Shown: positions 52,591 to 62,125, numbered from the stretch's first letter. The stretch is 64,000 bases of DNA from JAABVY01 sp964496505 (GCA_964496505.1 CAZBZV010000002.1:1-64000); one strand, 5' to 3'. Translations and numbers: made by a program. Notes: generated by a model not told the origin, from the sequence alone.

Positions 52591-53472
52591 ATGCCCCAGA
52601 AGATTGAAAAGGACAGGCTGAGAAAGCCAAACTGGTTTAAGATAAAAGCTCCGCTTGGTACCAACTACCGCGAGGTGCGCAGCCTGATGGAGTCCTACGG
52701 TCTGCATACCGTCTGCCAGGAAGCTAACTGCCCTAATCGGGCCGAATGTTACGGGGCCAAAACAGCGACCTTTCTGATTCTGGGAGATGTCTGCACACGC
52801 GGTTGCACATTCTGTAATGTAAAGCGCGGCAGACCTCAGGGGCTGGATCAAAACGAGCCGGAGCGGGTAGCTCAGGCTGCAAAAAAGCTCGGCCTGAAAT
52901 ATGTTGTAGTAACCTCGGTTACCAGAGACGATCTTCCCGACGGCGGAGCCTCAGGTTTTGCCGAGACTATACACGCAATTCGAGAAATAAATCAGGAATG
53001 TAAAGTCGAGGTATTGATACCCGATTTCCGCGGCAATTATGAAGCTTTGAAAACAGTGCTCGATGCCGGGCCGGATGTTTTGAATCACAATGTCGAGACA
53101 ATCGAACGCCTTTATCCCGAAGTCAGAAAGGGCGCAAATTACCGGCGCTCGCTGGAATTAATCGAACGCGTGAAATCCTATGCGCCGGAAATTCCGGCCA
53201 AATCCGGCCTGATGGTCGGGTTGGGGGAAAGCGTTGATGAAATCCGGAAGGCTTTTGAGGATTTGCACAAATCAGGCTGCCGGCTGCTGACTATAGGGCA
53301 ATACCTGGCGCCCTCGGAGAAACATCACCCGGTAATTGCCTATTACACCCCGGAGGAGTTTGACGAGCTTAAAAAGATCGCGCTTGATATTGGATTTGAC
53401 GGTGTCGTTTCAGGACCACTGATCCGATCTTCGTACCAGGCCTCGAAAATGTATGATGATACAGAAGAATAA
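52591..53472 (+). CDS. lipA: Lipoyl synthase
   Basis: 293 residues. Both cysteine sets are present: auxiliary cluster CQEANCPNRAEC and radical-SAM CTRGCTFC, plus the C-terminal RSSYQA serine motif. It inserts two sulfurs into octanoylated lipoyl domains. The ATG at 52591 is preferred to the TTG at 52567, which lies in the terminator T-run. The AAAAGGAT site is unusually close to this ATG. No lipB or lipoyl-dependent dehydrogenase is nearby. Confidence 0.93.
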   Translation: MPQKIEKDRLRKPNWFKIKAPLGTNYREVRSLMESYGLHTVCQEANCPNRAECYGAKTATFLILGDVCTRGCTFCNVKRGRPQGLDQNEPERVAQAAKKLGLKYVVVTSVTRDDLPDGGASGFAETIHAIREINQECKVEVLIPDFRGNYEALKTVLDAGPDVLNHNVETIERLYPEVRKGANYRRSLELIERVKSYAPEIPAKSGLMVGLGESVDEIRKAFEDLHKSGCRLLTIGQYLAPSEKHHPVIAYYTPEEFDELKKIALDIGFDGVVSGPLIRSSYQASKMYDDTEE

Positions 53473-53481
53473 GGTTAGCGC

Positions 53482-54024
53482 TTACTTAAATTCTTTCAGG
53501 CTCTTTCTATAAAAATCCAGCTCGCCTTTCAAAAATCGTATCCTGTGCTGAAAAGCCAGCCGCTCACCGCCGGACATCTTCTTTTCCCCGGTTTCTTTTA
53601 TCCGGAAATCCTTTTGCACTTCCTCAAGGCGGCTTTTTAGGAATGCAATACGGTTTTCGATCATAATTTTAATCTGCTCTTCCGGGATTTCCAGCCGTTC
53701 AGCCAGTCCGATAACAAGATCGAAAGGGAAAAACTGCTCGTTCGAAATCAGATCATCGTCATTGCGAATACCGTCCAAAAGTTTTAACGCCTCGGGGGTT
53801 ACAGAATAGATTTTCTGTGCCGGTTTCGATTTGGCGGGCTTGATTTCAACTGAAACAAGGCCGTTATCTTTTAGGCGTCTGAGCGAATAATAGATATGCG
53901 GGATGGAATACTGAATCCACGCATCAACTTTATCATCTTTTAATTTTTCCGAGAGTTTATACACGTGCATAGGGGCGGATTTTAGATATGCCATTATGAT
54001 ATAGTCGGTTGGATTTAGTTTCAT
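53482..54024 (-). CDS. PadR-like transcriptional regulator
   Basis: 180 residues: winged helix (LNPTDYIIMAYLKSAPMHVYKL, YYSLRRLKDNGLVSVE, YSVTPEALKLL) and a C-terminal helical dimerisation region (EIPEEQIKIMIENRIAFLKSRL). The frame extends to 54090, but a consensus promoter lies inside that extension and would start transcription at about 54024, so the ATG there is chosen, giving a leaderless message. Converges with lipA, 9 nt apart. Ligand unknown. Confidence 0.8.
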   Translation of the reverse strand: MKLNPTDYIIMAYLKSAPMHVYKLSEKLKDDKVDAWIQYSIPHIYYSLRRLKDNGLVSVEIKPAKSKPAQKIYSVTPEALKLLDGIRNDDDLISNEQFFPFDLVIGLAERLEIPEEQIKIMIENRIAFLKSRLEEVQKDFRIKETGEKKMSGGERLAFQHRIRFLKGELDFYRKSLKEFK

Positions 54025-54029
54025 ATCCC

Positions 54030-54059
54030 GTAATAAGAGCTGTTTTATAAGTATGTCAA
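54030..54059 (-). promoter_or_regulatory. Promoter of the PadR gene
   Basis: Minus strand: TTGACA (54059-54054), 18-bp spacer, TATTAC (54035-54030). Confidence 0.55.
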
Positions 54060-54068
54060 GAGCTGTTT
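54035..54068. repeat. 11-bp direct repeat overlapping the PadR promoter
   Basis: AAGAGCTGTTT occurs at 54035-54045 and again at 54058-54068, 23 bp apart (about two helical turns), one copy touching each promoter element. A likely autoregulatory operator. Confidence 0.5.
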
Positions 54069-54191
54069 GTAAGGGATATTTTATGTTCAAAAATCACACA
54101 TAACAAATGGCTTAACTATGCCGAAAACTACCTAAAGACCGGGTTTTAATAACTTAAAAACAGGTGTACGCTGCAGAGAGACAGACCGATA

Positions 54192-55721
54192 ATGAAGCCA
54201 GAAAGCACCGCATCAGAAAAATATAATCTCGTCGTCGTTGATGATGAGAAATTTATCTGTGAAATCATAAGGGAAGTTCTCTCCACTGATGACAGGTATT
54301 CCTCGCGATATTTTTCATCCCCGGCGCGCGCATTAAACTACATCAACAAACATCCGGTAGATCTTGTACTCACTGATTTCTTTATGGGCCAGCACAGCGG
54401 AATGGATATTCTAGAGGCTACCCGCAGACGTCACCCGGAAGCGATCGTTATCGTAATGACCGGCCATCCCACCATAGAAAATGTTATCTCGGTTCTCAAG
54501 CTGGGTGCCTATGATTATATCGTCAAGCCGTTTAAGCTCGATACGCTGAAATTGACGGTTGAAAGGGGCCTGAAAGCCCAGAGGCTGGCCAAGGAAAATA
54601 TGCACTTGAAGAGCCTGATTTCGCTCTATCAGATCTCCGAGGCCATGGGCTCTACTATTCATCTCAATTCCCTGCTCAATCTGGTACTCCACTCCATAGT
54701 CGATGAATTCAATGCCGACCTTGTTTCTATCTCGCTCTGGGATCCGCATCGGGACTGCCTTACACTGGAGGCTTATTACGGCGATGAGGCCGATATAAAA
54801 CAAAATCCGCTTTTATCCGGAAAGTCGGAAATAAATTACAAGGTGCTGAAAGAATCCCGTCCGCAGGTGGTCAATGAGCTGGAGGATATCCCCGAGCAGG
54901 ATGTAACATCCTACATTTCCCTGGTCTGCCATCCGCTTCTGGTTCAGGGAAATGTAATCGGCACCCTTAATCTGCTGCGCAAAGGGCAGTTCGACATGTT
55001 CGGCCTGGGCGATATTCATTTGCTCTGGATTCTGGCCTCGAAAGCGGCAACAGCAATCGAGCATTCGCGCCTCTACACCGAACTGGAGCAGGCCTATATC
55101 GGCACGGTTAGAGCATTTGCCAATGCTGTCGAGGCGCGCGACAACTACACCCGTGGTCACACCGAACGTGTTTATAAAATCGCCTCCTTGATAGCCCGCG
55201 CTCTGGATTGGCCCGAGGAGCAAATGAAGCATCTCTACATGGGCTGTGTCCTGCACGACATCGGTAAAATCGGCGTGCCTGATTCGATTCTAAATAAGCC
55301 GGGACGTTTCACCGATGAGGAGCGCCGAATTATGCAGATGCATCCTGAGACCGGAGTTAAAATGCTGGAAGGTATACCGATGCTCGAGCCGGCTCTGCCG
55401 TTCATCCTCTATCACCACGAGCAGTATGACGGCAGCGGCTATCCGCTAGGACTAAAAGGCGAGAATATTCCGATCGAGGGACGGGTTCTGGCGATTGCCG
55501 ATACTGTCGATGCCATCCTGACCAACCGCCCCTATCGCAAAGGCGCCTCTCTTGAAAAGGTCTCCCGGGAATTGACCGAATGCAGCGGAAGGCAGTTCGA
55601 TCCGGAGCTGGTAGAGATATTTCTTGGGGTTTTAAAAGCTAATAAGGATGAGTTCTCCGCGATTTACGGCAATGTGGAGGAAGTGAACCAGCAGACTTTC
55701 ACCTCCTCATTTTCCTCCTGA
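54192..55721 (+). CDS. Response regulator: receiver-GAF-HD-GYP
   Basis: 509 residues. Receiver at about 10-125 (VVVDDEKF, VLTDFFMG with the phospho-Asp, IVKPF), GAF domain at about 145-295, and HD-GYP at about 310-480 with HTERVYKIA, HDIGKIGVPDSILNKPG and HHEQYDGSGYP. HD-GYP domains degrade cyclic di-GMP, so phosphorylation probably lowers c-di-GMP. The sensor kinase is not adjacent. No recognised RBS before the ATG. Confidence 0.9.
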   Translation: MKPESTASEKYNLVVVDDEKFICEIIREVLSTDDRYSSRYFSSPARALNYINKHPVDLVLTDFFMGQHSGMDILEATRRRHPEAIVIVMTGHPTIENVISVLKLGAYDYIVKPFKLDTLKLTVERGLKAQRLAKENMHLKSLISLYQISEAMGSTIHLNSLLNLVLHSIVDEFNADLVSISLWDPHRDCLTLEAYYGDEADIKQNPLLSGKSEINYKVLKESRPQVVNELEDIPEQDVTSYISLVCHPLLVQGNVIGTLNLLRKGQFDMFGLGDIHLLWILASKAATAIEHSRLYTELEQAYIGTVRAFANAVEARDNYTRGHTERVYKIASLIARALDWPEEQMKHLYMGCVLHDIGKIGVPDSILNKPGRFTDEERRIMQMHPETGVKMLEGIPMLEPALPFILYHHEQYDGSGYPLGLKGENIPIEGRVLAIADTVDAILTNRPYRKGASLEKVSRELTECSGRQFDPELVEIFLGVLKANKDEFSAIYGNVEEVNQQTFTSSFSS

Positions 55722-55733
55722 GAAATCCCGTTT

Positions 55734-56837
55734 TCACTGCGCGATTACGAATTTCAGAGGAATCGGAATAAAGGTCAAAATAAACAGGGCGATCGATATC
55801 CATCCCAGAATTACGCGGCTCCGGTCAAGCTTAACCGCATCATTAAGCGTAGGGGGATGTTTTAGCTTTATTATAACAACCGCCAGAAAGGCCCAGACAA
55901 ACCATCCCGGCCAAAAAAATCCCATCGCCACCAGACCGGCCACAACAACCCAGGCCAAATAAAGCTGCAGCTTTTTCCCGAACATGGCATAGATAATATG
56001 TCCGCCGTCGAGCTGTCCCACAGGCATCAGGTTTATCATGGTAACGAATAAGCCCACCCATCCGGCAAAAATTGTAGGAGACATTATAAGAGTGTATCCT
56101 TCCGGCACCGGTGAGACGAAAAGCATCTTTAAAAGATAGTAAATCAGCGACTGTCCCATCAGAAGATGTCCGGTGCCCAGCGGCTGATCGCCGATCGCAA
56201 TAGCTTCGGCATTGCTAAAACCCACAGCCAGGATTATAACAGCCGGCACAAAGCCTGCCAGCGGGCCTGCCGCCCCGACATCAAAAAGCTCCCGACGGGT
56301 CTTGAAGGGGGAACGGGATTTTATTACCGCACCCAGCGTTCCGATCAAAGTCGGCGCCGGAATAAAATAGGGCAGGCTGACATCGGCCTTATTGCGGCGG
56401 GCGGCAAGATAATGGCCGAACTCATGAAAGAGCAGGATCGGCATCAGGGCCAGCGCGAACTTGATGCCCTCGGACATCAGGCTGAAATCCCTGAAAATCT
56501 CCGAGTCATATTTGATATAGCCGTAGGCGATAATCATGGAAGCCAGGGTAAGCACGAAGAGCAGTATGTTGAGCCAGGGGATCCTTTTGGTCTTGGGCCT
56601 GATATCCTTGGCAACAATCAGGAGCGAATCGCCGTCCTGAAAGAAGGCCAGATAGAATCCGGCCTCGTAAGCCTGCTTCGCGAGCCTGTCCTTGAAATCC
56701 TCCAGGGGCATTCGCGGGGTCGCCTTGAATATCAAGTCCTCGCCACGATGATATATGGCTTCCACACTCACATATTCTCGGAAGTAAGGGTAAAGCAGTT
56801 TGCCCGCCTGGCGCAGTTCTTCGTTATTGTCCGGCAT
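55734..56837 (-). CDS. Site-2-type M50 membrane metalloprotease
   Basis: 367 residues. An N-terminal soluble domain (about 1-85) precedes six or seven membrane helices. The zinc motif HEFGH is at residues 138-142 and the third ligand is in NLMPVGQLDGGH. It cuts membrane proteins within the bilayer, often in regulated intramembrane proteolysis; unlike RseP it has no PDZ domain. It converges with the HD-GYP gene, 12 nt apart. Confidence 0.87.
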   Translation of the reverse strand: MPDNNEELRQAGKLLYPYFREYVSVEAIYHRGEDLIFKATPRMPLEDFKDRLAKQAYEAGFYLAFFQDGDSLLIVAKDIRPKTKRIPWLNILLFVLTLASMIIAYGYIKYDSEIFRDFSLMSEGIKFALALMPILLFHEFGHYLAARRNKADVSLPYFIPAPTLIGTLGAVIKSRSPFKTRRELFDVGAAGPLAGFVPAVIILAVGFSNAEAIAIGDQPLGTGHLLMGQSLIYYLLKMLFVSPVPEGYTLIMSPTIFAGWVGLFVTMINLMPVGQLDGGHIIYAMFGKKLQLYLAWVVVAGLVAMGFFWPGWFVWAFLAVVIIKLKHPPTLNDAVKLDRSRVILGWISIALFILTFIPIPLKFVIAQ

Positions 56838-56876
56838 AGAGGTATCGATTCCAGGTTAAAAAACTAAAATCTAAGC

Positions 56877-56912
56877 AAAAAAAAAGGGAAAGCAAGCAAA
56901 ACTTGCTTTCCC
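56877..56912 (-). terminator. Rho-independent terminator of the PQQ-propeller gene
   Basis: On the minus strand GGGAAAGCAAG pairs with CTTGCTTTCCC, then nine T. It lies between this gene's stop and the M50 protease start. Confidence 0.92.
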
Positions 56913-56934
56913 TGAATCTATTAGAATCGATTTA

Positions 56935-59900
56935 TTATCTGACAACCCAGTCGCCCATCGGCAGCGGACCGCCCATGAACAGATAGTTGAACAGATAATC
57001 GACGTCTAACTGATCGATATTGCCATCTGCATTAACATCGCCCAGATACAGGAACGGATGCGGGTAGCAGCCGCAGCCTGCAACATAGCAGTTCAGCACG
57101 CAGAGGTCGAGGATGTTAACGACATTATCGTCGTTGACATCGCCTCGGCCAAAGCCTGCGAACTTGTTGGCGAAGTTCATTACTTCCGCAATATCCGCGC
57201 CAGGAGCGGTAGCATCGTTAAATCCGAAGATCACGACACCGCCCTTGACGGTTTCGTCACCATCGACGAACTGCTTGCCGGCAGTCAGAATGCCTGACAT
57301 ATCCTGACCGGGGTTTACACCCACTTCGGTGCCAGGATAGTAGCAGTCTGTATACGGCGGGCAGTCGTCAATATAGTTGAAGAATGAGTCGGTGATAAAG
57401 CCGTCATAGACCACAGGATCGTTCGCAACAGCAAAGGTTCCATAGGCGCCCATAGTGGGATCGCCGCCCACATACAGGTTGCCTTCAAGCGGAACCGAAC
57501 CGCAGCCGTACTGATATTCAGGAGCGGTGTTGTCGAACATTCTGTAGGCTGAGAGACCGTCACCGATCAAACCAACCTGCACGTTAGCGAGATAATCCGG
57601 ACCGGCATCCCAGTCAGTGAAGGTACCCCAGTACAGATCGGCCGGAATCGGATCGGAACCACGGTTCTGAATTTCAACATAGATATACTTGAAGTTGTTG
57701 AAGAGAACATCATGGCCGCCGTACTCCTTGACGAACATTTCCATGCCGATGGTGGCGGCAGGATCAAAGTTACCGCCGGCATCCTTCAGCGAGTCAATCC
57801 AGGAAGCGCTGAAGCGATCACCGGTGATTGTCCTGTCGAGACCGGTGGCATTGTAAATGTCAGCCGAGAAAGTATCGAAGGTACAGACGCTGTTGGGCTC
57901 GAATCCGTTAATGCCGGTGACTTCATCCAGCCAGGCAATATGATCATCTTCATAACCATAGAACCATGAATGGTGATAGCAGAAGTTCTCGATGCCGTCG
58001 ATAGCGAAGGCATCGGCGGGACCGGCATCCGACATCCAGCCGTCGTTGTTGACATAGGATGTGTTCTGGAGAGCATCACCGAAGTCGATATAGCCGTCAC
58101 AGAATGCAAAACCCTTTACGGCCACGACTGTAACCGAGGCCTGGGGTTCGGCATGCGGATAAGGCGAATCGTCTTCAGGATTAAAGTCAGGATCGTCTGA
58201 ATCGATTGTAACTTCAAAGGCATTCGGTCCACGGGCCATCAGAGCAGGATCGAGTACGAATTCCTGGTTGTGGAGCATGCCGGCACCCAGCACACCTGAG
58301 GTGGTGGTGGCGCCGCCCGGGAACCTGACAAAGTCGGCAGCTCTTGAAATGTTGCCGAGATCATTGTCTTTGCCTTCGAACTGGTCATTAAGCTGACGAT
58401 TCTCGAGACCACGCAGATCGAACTGGCCGCTTTCGGAGACTTCGGCATACTTCGAAAGACCGTTGCCGGAAGCCATCAAGGCGCCGTCCTTCGCTGTCAC
58501 GATTTCCATATCCCAGGTCAGCGGGGCGCTGCCGGTATTGGCAAAGACATCGCCGAATCTGGAGATAGGATAGGCATCGATAAACGAAACAGCGTCAAGA
58601 TTAACGACAGGATCGGGAATATGCAGACGCGGACGATCGGCGCCGACCTTGAAGCAGAACACCTTACCAAAGGTGTTGCCATAATTGGAGTCGAAGGTGG
58701 CCACGATCACATAATCTTCATCAGCATATTCGGCCACGGCCGTACCCAGAACACCGCCACTGAAGCGGTATTTCAGGAGAACATTACCGGTCATGGCTTC
58801 CATGATTCTCCAGGTACCCTCGTTCCAGATATAACCCGTAAACAGATACGGGTCACAGGTGGAGGCAAAGGAGTTGCTGGAGATCGCCCATCTGTCACCC
58901 ACGTGGTTCGGGAAATCACCGAACCATACGAACGAGCCGTTCGATGTGAACTGCTTGGTCGGGCTGAGGGTGGCATTGCCAACCGAGTACGGACCCCAGG
59001 CAGCACCGGTGGGTGTTGCCGCGCCGCCGACCGTGACTCTATTCCACGGAGTGGGCATATAGTTGGGGGTGACGTACCAGGGAGCCTGGATCAGATTCCA
59101 GCTTCCCCACAGCGGTGTAAAGTCTGCCGCTGCCAGCTTAATCAACGAGCCCTGGTTCTGGCCAATCATGGCCGGAAGAGTACCGGCTACATAAACAGCA
59201 TCTTCTTCAGCATCATAAACCGGGGCAACGTCGAAGTCCTCATTAGGATTGGCTCCTTCGATTCCGGCCCAGGTGTAAAGAGTCGCACCTGTGGCGGGAT
59301 TGATTTTGTAAACTGTACCGCCAGGACCGGAACCGGCACTGGAAGTACCCACAAACAGATCAGTTCCGTCTGTGGTGGGTGAGAATACCACACCCTGATC
59401 GAGCGTCACATTCCAGACATCAGCGCCGGTCAATTTGTTCAGACCATATAATTCACCGAAGCTTGTTCCGAAATAAACATTGTCGCCCAGAATCACGGGG
59501 ATGGTAAACGCCATTTCACCGACCAAACCGCCAACGCCGCCCGGCAGCGGGCTGCCCAGATCGGCATGACGCACCCAGATGGTGTCGCCGGTAAATGCAT
59601 CAGCACAAACAATACCTTCATTCAATGATGAACGTCCTGTACCGAAGTAGATTCTGCCGTCGTCAACAGTCGGAGTAGTAGTCAGGAAGTTATTCGCATT
59701 GCCCATAAATGTTGCATACTGGGGATTAAATCCGACCACAGGGTTACCTGTGCGCCAGACTACACCACCGGTATACAGATCAAGAGCAACGATCTCATCG
59801 TAGAAGGCTATGTAGACTAATTCGTTAGCGATCACGGGATGGCCGTAGGCAATTACATAATCACCCTGCCACTCCCAGAGTTTTGCGAAGTTGGTCAGAT

Positions 59901-60732
59901 CGCCGATGATATTGGTCGAGTAACCTGTTCTGCCAAAGTTCTGGCCATGTGTCGGCCATTCCTGATTAGCCGGACAGGTATACGCCGGAACCTCACAGCA
60001 GACCTCTGCAAAGAGCTGCCAGTTTAAGGCATCGCCCGCAGCCATGCTGAGATAGGCATGATATCCTGCAGGAGCAAAATAGGCCAGACCTCTTCCAGTG
60101 GCTTCGCTTGTACAGCTTCCACCATTAGCAACCAGCAGATCTTCAGTCAAGCCGGCAACAAAATCCGTCCCATTATTCAGCTCCACCGATACGAAAACAT
60201 CTTCGCCCTGCGGGAAGTTCACTCCGTTAGCGGGCCATCCCGGAAGGGCAGATGCAGTCATAATGTTCGGGAAATACTGGATATCAGCCTGGTCTACGGC
60301 CAGCTCAAAGATGATACCGCCGTCTACCGCGAATTCATCCGGGTAGTCATCAAAGGCGGGATCTTCCCGATATACCCTGATGGTTACACCCGAAGTAAGG
60401 CCGCCCAGATCATACAGATAGAACTGCACATCATTGACATAGCACTGTTCGGCAGTGGTTGGGCTGAAACGTACCATCATATCCCAAACATTATCCGTTT
60501 GGTCTAAAGTGATTGTGTAGGCAGGACCGCTACAGGTGTAATCCTGGACAGCACAGTCGGTATCATTCGGGACCTTGTACGGAGTAGGAGTTGCCGGATC
60601 AGTAAGAACAGCAGCAGTACCGGGATCCAGAAGGAAATCTTGTTTCACAGGAGGATTACCATTATCGGCTAATGCAAAGTTACCAACTACAAAACTCAAA
60701 GCAACTAATGCAATCAAGAGTTTTTTAATCAT
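56935..60732 (-). CDS. Large secreted PQQ-type propeller protein with dockerin
   Basis: 1265 residues. Signal peptide (MIKKLLIALVALSFVVG, cleavage near ALA). An N-terminal sandwich-like domain (to about 250, Cys-rich) is followed by a PQQ-like propeller (about 255-710; ANQEWPTHGQNFGRTGYS, PTVDDGRIYFGTGRS, LYGLNKLTGADVWNV, VYKINPATGATLYTW). A long region of unknown fold follows, then paired dockerin repeats (GDVNDDNVVNILDL, GDVNADGNIDQLDVDYLFNY). Consensus TAAGGAGG stands before the ATG. The strong RBS and terminator suggest high expression. It probably acts at the cell surface or outside the cell; no enzymatic residues were recognised. Confidence 0.83.
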   Translation of the reverse strand: MIKKLLIALVALSFVVGNFALADNGNPPVKQDFLLDPGTAAVLTDPATPTPYKVPNDTDCAVQDYTCSGPAYTITLDQTDNVWDMMVRFSPTTAEQCYVNDVQFYLYDLGGLTSGVTIRVYREDPAFDDYPDEFAVDGGIIFELAVDQADIQYFPNIMTASALPGWPANGVNFPQGEDVFVSVELNNGTDFVAGLTEDLLVANGGSCTSEATGRGLAYFAPAGYHAYLSMAAGDALNWQLFAEVCCEVPAYTCPANQEWPTHGQNFGRTGYSTNIIGDLTNFAKLWEWQGDYVIAYGHPVIANELVYIAFYDEIVALDLYTGGVVWRTGNPVVGFNPQYATFMGNANNFLTTTPTVDDGRIYFGTGRSSLNEGIVCADAFTGDTIWVRHADLGSPLPGGVGGLVGEMAFTIPVILGDNVYFGTSFGELYGLNKLTGADVWNVTLDQGVVFSPTTDGTDLFVGTSSAGSGPGGTVYKINPATGATLYTWAGIEGANPNEDFDVAPVYDAEEDAVYVAGTLPAMIGQNQGSLIKLAAADFTPLWGSWNLIQAPWYVTPNYMPTPWNRVTVGGAATPTGAAWGPYSVGNATLSPTKQFTSNGSFVWFGDFPNHVGDRWAISSNSFASTCDPYLFTGYIWNEGTWRIMEAMTGNVLLKYRFSGGVLGTAVAEYADEDYVIVATFDSNYGNTFGKVFCFKVGADRPRLHIPDPVVNLDAVSFIDAYPISRFGDVFANTGSAPLTWDMEIVTAKDGALMASGNGLSKYAEVSESGQFDLRGLENRQLNDQFEGKDNDLGNISRAADFVRFPGGATTTSGVLGAGMLHNQEFVLDPALMARGPNAFEVTIDSDDPDFNPEDDSPYPHAEPQASVTVVAVKGFAFCDGYIDFGDALQNTSYVNNDGWMSDAGPADAFAIDGIENFCYHHSWFYGYEDDHIAWLDEVTGINGFEPNSVCTFDTFSADIYNATGLDRTITGDRFSASWIDSLKDAGGNFDPAATIGMEMFVKEYGGHDVLFNNFKYIYVEIQNRGSDPIPADLYWGTFTDWDAGPDYLANVQVGLIGDGLSAYRMFDNTAPEYQYGCGSVPLEGNLYVGGDPTMGAYGTFAVANDPVVYDGFITDSFFNYIDDCPPYTDCYYPGTEVGVNPGQDMSGILTAGKQFVDGDETVKGGVVIFGFNDATAPGADIAEVMNFANKFAGFGRGDVNDDNVVNILDLCVLNCYVAGCGCYPHPFLYLGDVNADGNIDQLDVDYLFNYLFMGGPLPMGDWVVR

Positions 60733-60743
60733 TTACTTCCTCC

Positions 60744-61013
60744 TTAAAGACTTAGGAATATAGATTGTGTGTTAACCATAAACCTTGTCGGTTTGCAAAT
60801 CGAGAATAAATCATCAGCTGCATTAGGACCGATATCCAGTCCCGATTTGTGGGGGCCAATTCTTAATTCTTGTCTAGGGAATTTGAATCGGCACTCCGGG
60901 TTAACAACTTTACTTCCTAAATTACGGAGTCGGGATAGGCTGCAGAGTTCACACTCTTCAGATTTTCCCAATTTGGTTCAGAATTCAAAGCTTTTCTGCG
61001 ATTCTTTTACCAT
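60744..61013 (-). other. Leader region with a UGA-interrupted open frame
   Basis: From ATG 61013 (GAGG 7 nt upstream) the minus strand reads MVKESQKSFEF, an in-frame TGA (60980-60978), then 77 further codons without stop (CELCSLSRLRNLG, NPECRFKFPR, SICKPTRFMV) ending in a TAA that overlaps the RBS of the propeller gene. Codon use (CTA, AGA, CGA) differs from that of the neighbours. It may be only a long 5' leader, a decayed gene, or an 11-residue leader peptide. Confidence 0.3.
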
Positions 61014-61257
61014 CTCAAATCCTCAGATAATTCCTCCTTAAAGGATTAATAATAGACTAATTACACATTACAGCTAAGTAGTTATGATAAAAGAAATTGA
61101 GGTAAAGAAAAGAAGGTAAGATATAATTGTACCCACTTACCCGATTCTGTTTTTTGGGTGCGTCAGTAACAATTGTATCAAAAAAGAAGAGTAACTGTAA
61201 GTTTTCTCGGCATAAACTCAAGCCATTAAATCTATACCGATTTCTCAAGCCGCACTC

Positions 61258-61285
61258 ATGTTAATAGATTTTATTTTTTTGTCAA
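61258..61285 (-). promoter_or_regulatory. Candidate promoter of the PQQ-propeller gene
   Basis: Minus strand: TTGACA (61285-61280), 16-bp spacer, TAACAT (61263-61258), preceded by AT-rich DNA. It implies a leader of about 518 nt. Between 61044 and 61257 nothing else is recognised. Confidence 0.4.
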
Positions 61286-61380
61286 GATAAAATAATGACC
61301 TTTTTCCAAAATATTCAGTAAAATCAGGGCTTCCCGGACATTTTTGTTCAAAACCTGCACAAAAACGGCCATTATGTGCG

Positions 61381-61404
61381 CTGTCAGGAATCCTTTCCTG
61401 ACAG
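61381..61404. repeat. Perfect 10-bp hairpin
   Basis: CTGTCAGGAA, loop TCCT, TTCCTGACAG, just before the tandem repeat array. No T-run follows. Confidence 0.7.
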
Positions 61405-61410
61405 TTATTG

Positions 61411-62017
61411 GTAGGGCAGAATCCGTAGCGAAGCAGAGCGATTCTGCCTATCCTATGGTTTGCCGTAAATGGAAGATAGGCAGAACCGCTAAAGGGTTCT
61501 GCCCTACATTCTCCCGATTTAAGGGATGTCCGCCCCTCATGGGTGGGATAAATCGCGTCAGGGTGCCCCAATCTTCAGATTGGGAACGGCATATCGGATG
61601 AAAGAACCCAGGCTAAAGCCTGGGGCACCCCGGTCATAATACATTGCATTGCAACGGTTTGTTGGTAGGGCAGAATCCGCAGCGAAGCGGAGTGATTCTG
61701 CCTATTCTATGGTTTGCCGTAAATGGAAGATAGGCAGAACCGCTAAAGGGTTCTGCCCTACATTCTCCCGATTTAAGGGATGTCCGCCCCTCATGGGTGG
61801 GATAAATCGCGTCAGGGTGCCCCAATCTTCAGATTGGGAACGGCATATCGGATGAAAGAACCCAGGCTAAAGCCTGGGGCACCCCGGTCATAATACATTG
61901 CATTGCAACGGTTTGTTGGTAGGGCAGAATCCGCAGCGAAGCGGAGCGATTCTGCCCTATCCTATGGTTTGCCATGAACCGGGGGATAGGCAGAACCGCT
62001 AAAGGGTTCTGCCCTAC
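61411..62017. repeat. 254-bp tandem repeat, 2.4 copies, built of palindromes
   Basis: Unit 1 (61411-61664) and unit 2 (61665-61918) are nearly identical; a partial third copy (61919-62017) keeps only the first 99 bp. Each full unit contains four hairpins: TAGGGCAGAATCC with GATTCTGCC; GGCAGAACC with GGTTCTGCCCTAC; CCCAATCT with AGATTGGG; and CCCAGGCT with AGCCTGGG. Short open frames across it are by-products of the repeats. Probably a dispersed REP/MITE-like family. Confidence 0.88.
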
Positions 62018-62097
62018 AAGAAACCTACCCAACTTATAATACTGCAATGAATTATCTCAGATCGATTCCTGCCGCCGCCGTAAAAAACATTAAATCA

Positions 62098-62125
62098 TTG
62101 CAAAAATAATCCATCTAAATATATT
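62098..62125 (+). promoter_or_regulatory. Candidate promoter of sbcC
   Basis: TTGCAA (62098-62103), 16-bp spacer, TATATT (62120-62125), predicting a start of transcription at the ATG itself (62133). Confidence 0.42.

Noticed and set aside
54025..54090. Longer start of the PadR regulator at 54090
   Set aside because: A consensus promoter lies within the extension and the domain begins after the ATG at 54024.
60978..60980. Selenocysteine codon in the leader frame
   Set aside because: No hairpin of SECIS type was apparent right after the TGA, the residues around it resemble no selenoprotein, and codon use is atypical; kept only as a weak possibility in the findings.
61411..62017. CRISPR array
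   Set aside because: The period is 254 bp with no unique spacers between short repeats and no cas genes; it is a plain tandem repeat of palindromes.
61245..62047. Short open frames in the repeat array on both strands
   Set aside because: They recur with the 254-bp period, cross hairpins, and have no RBS or recognisable domain.
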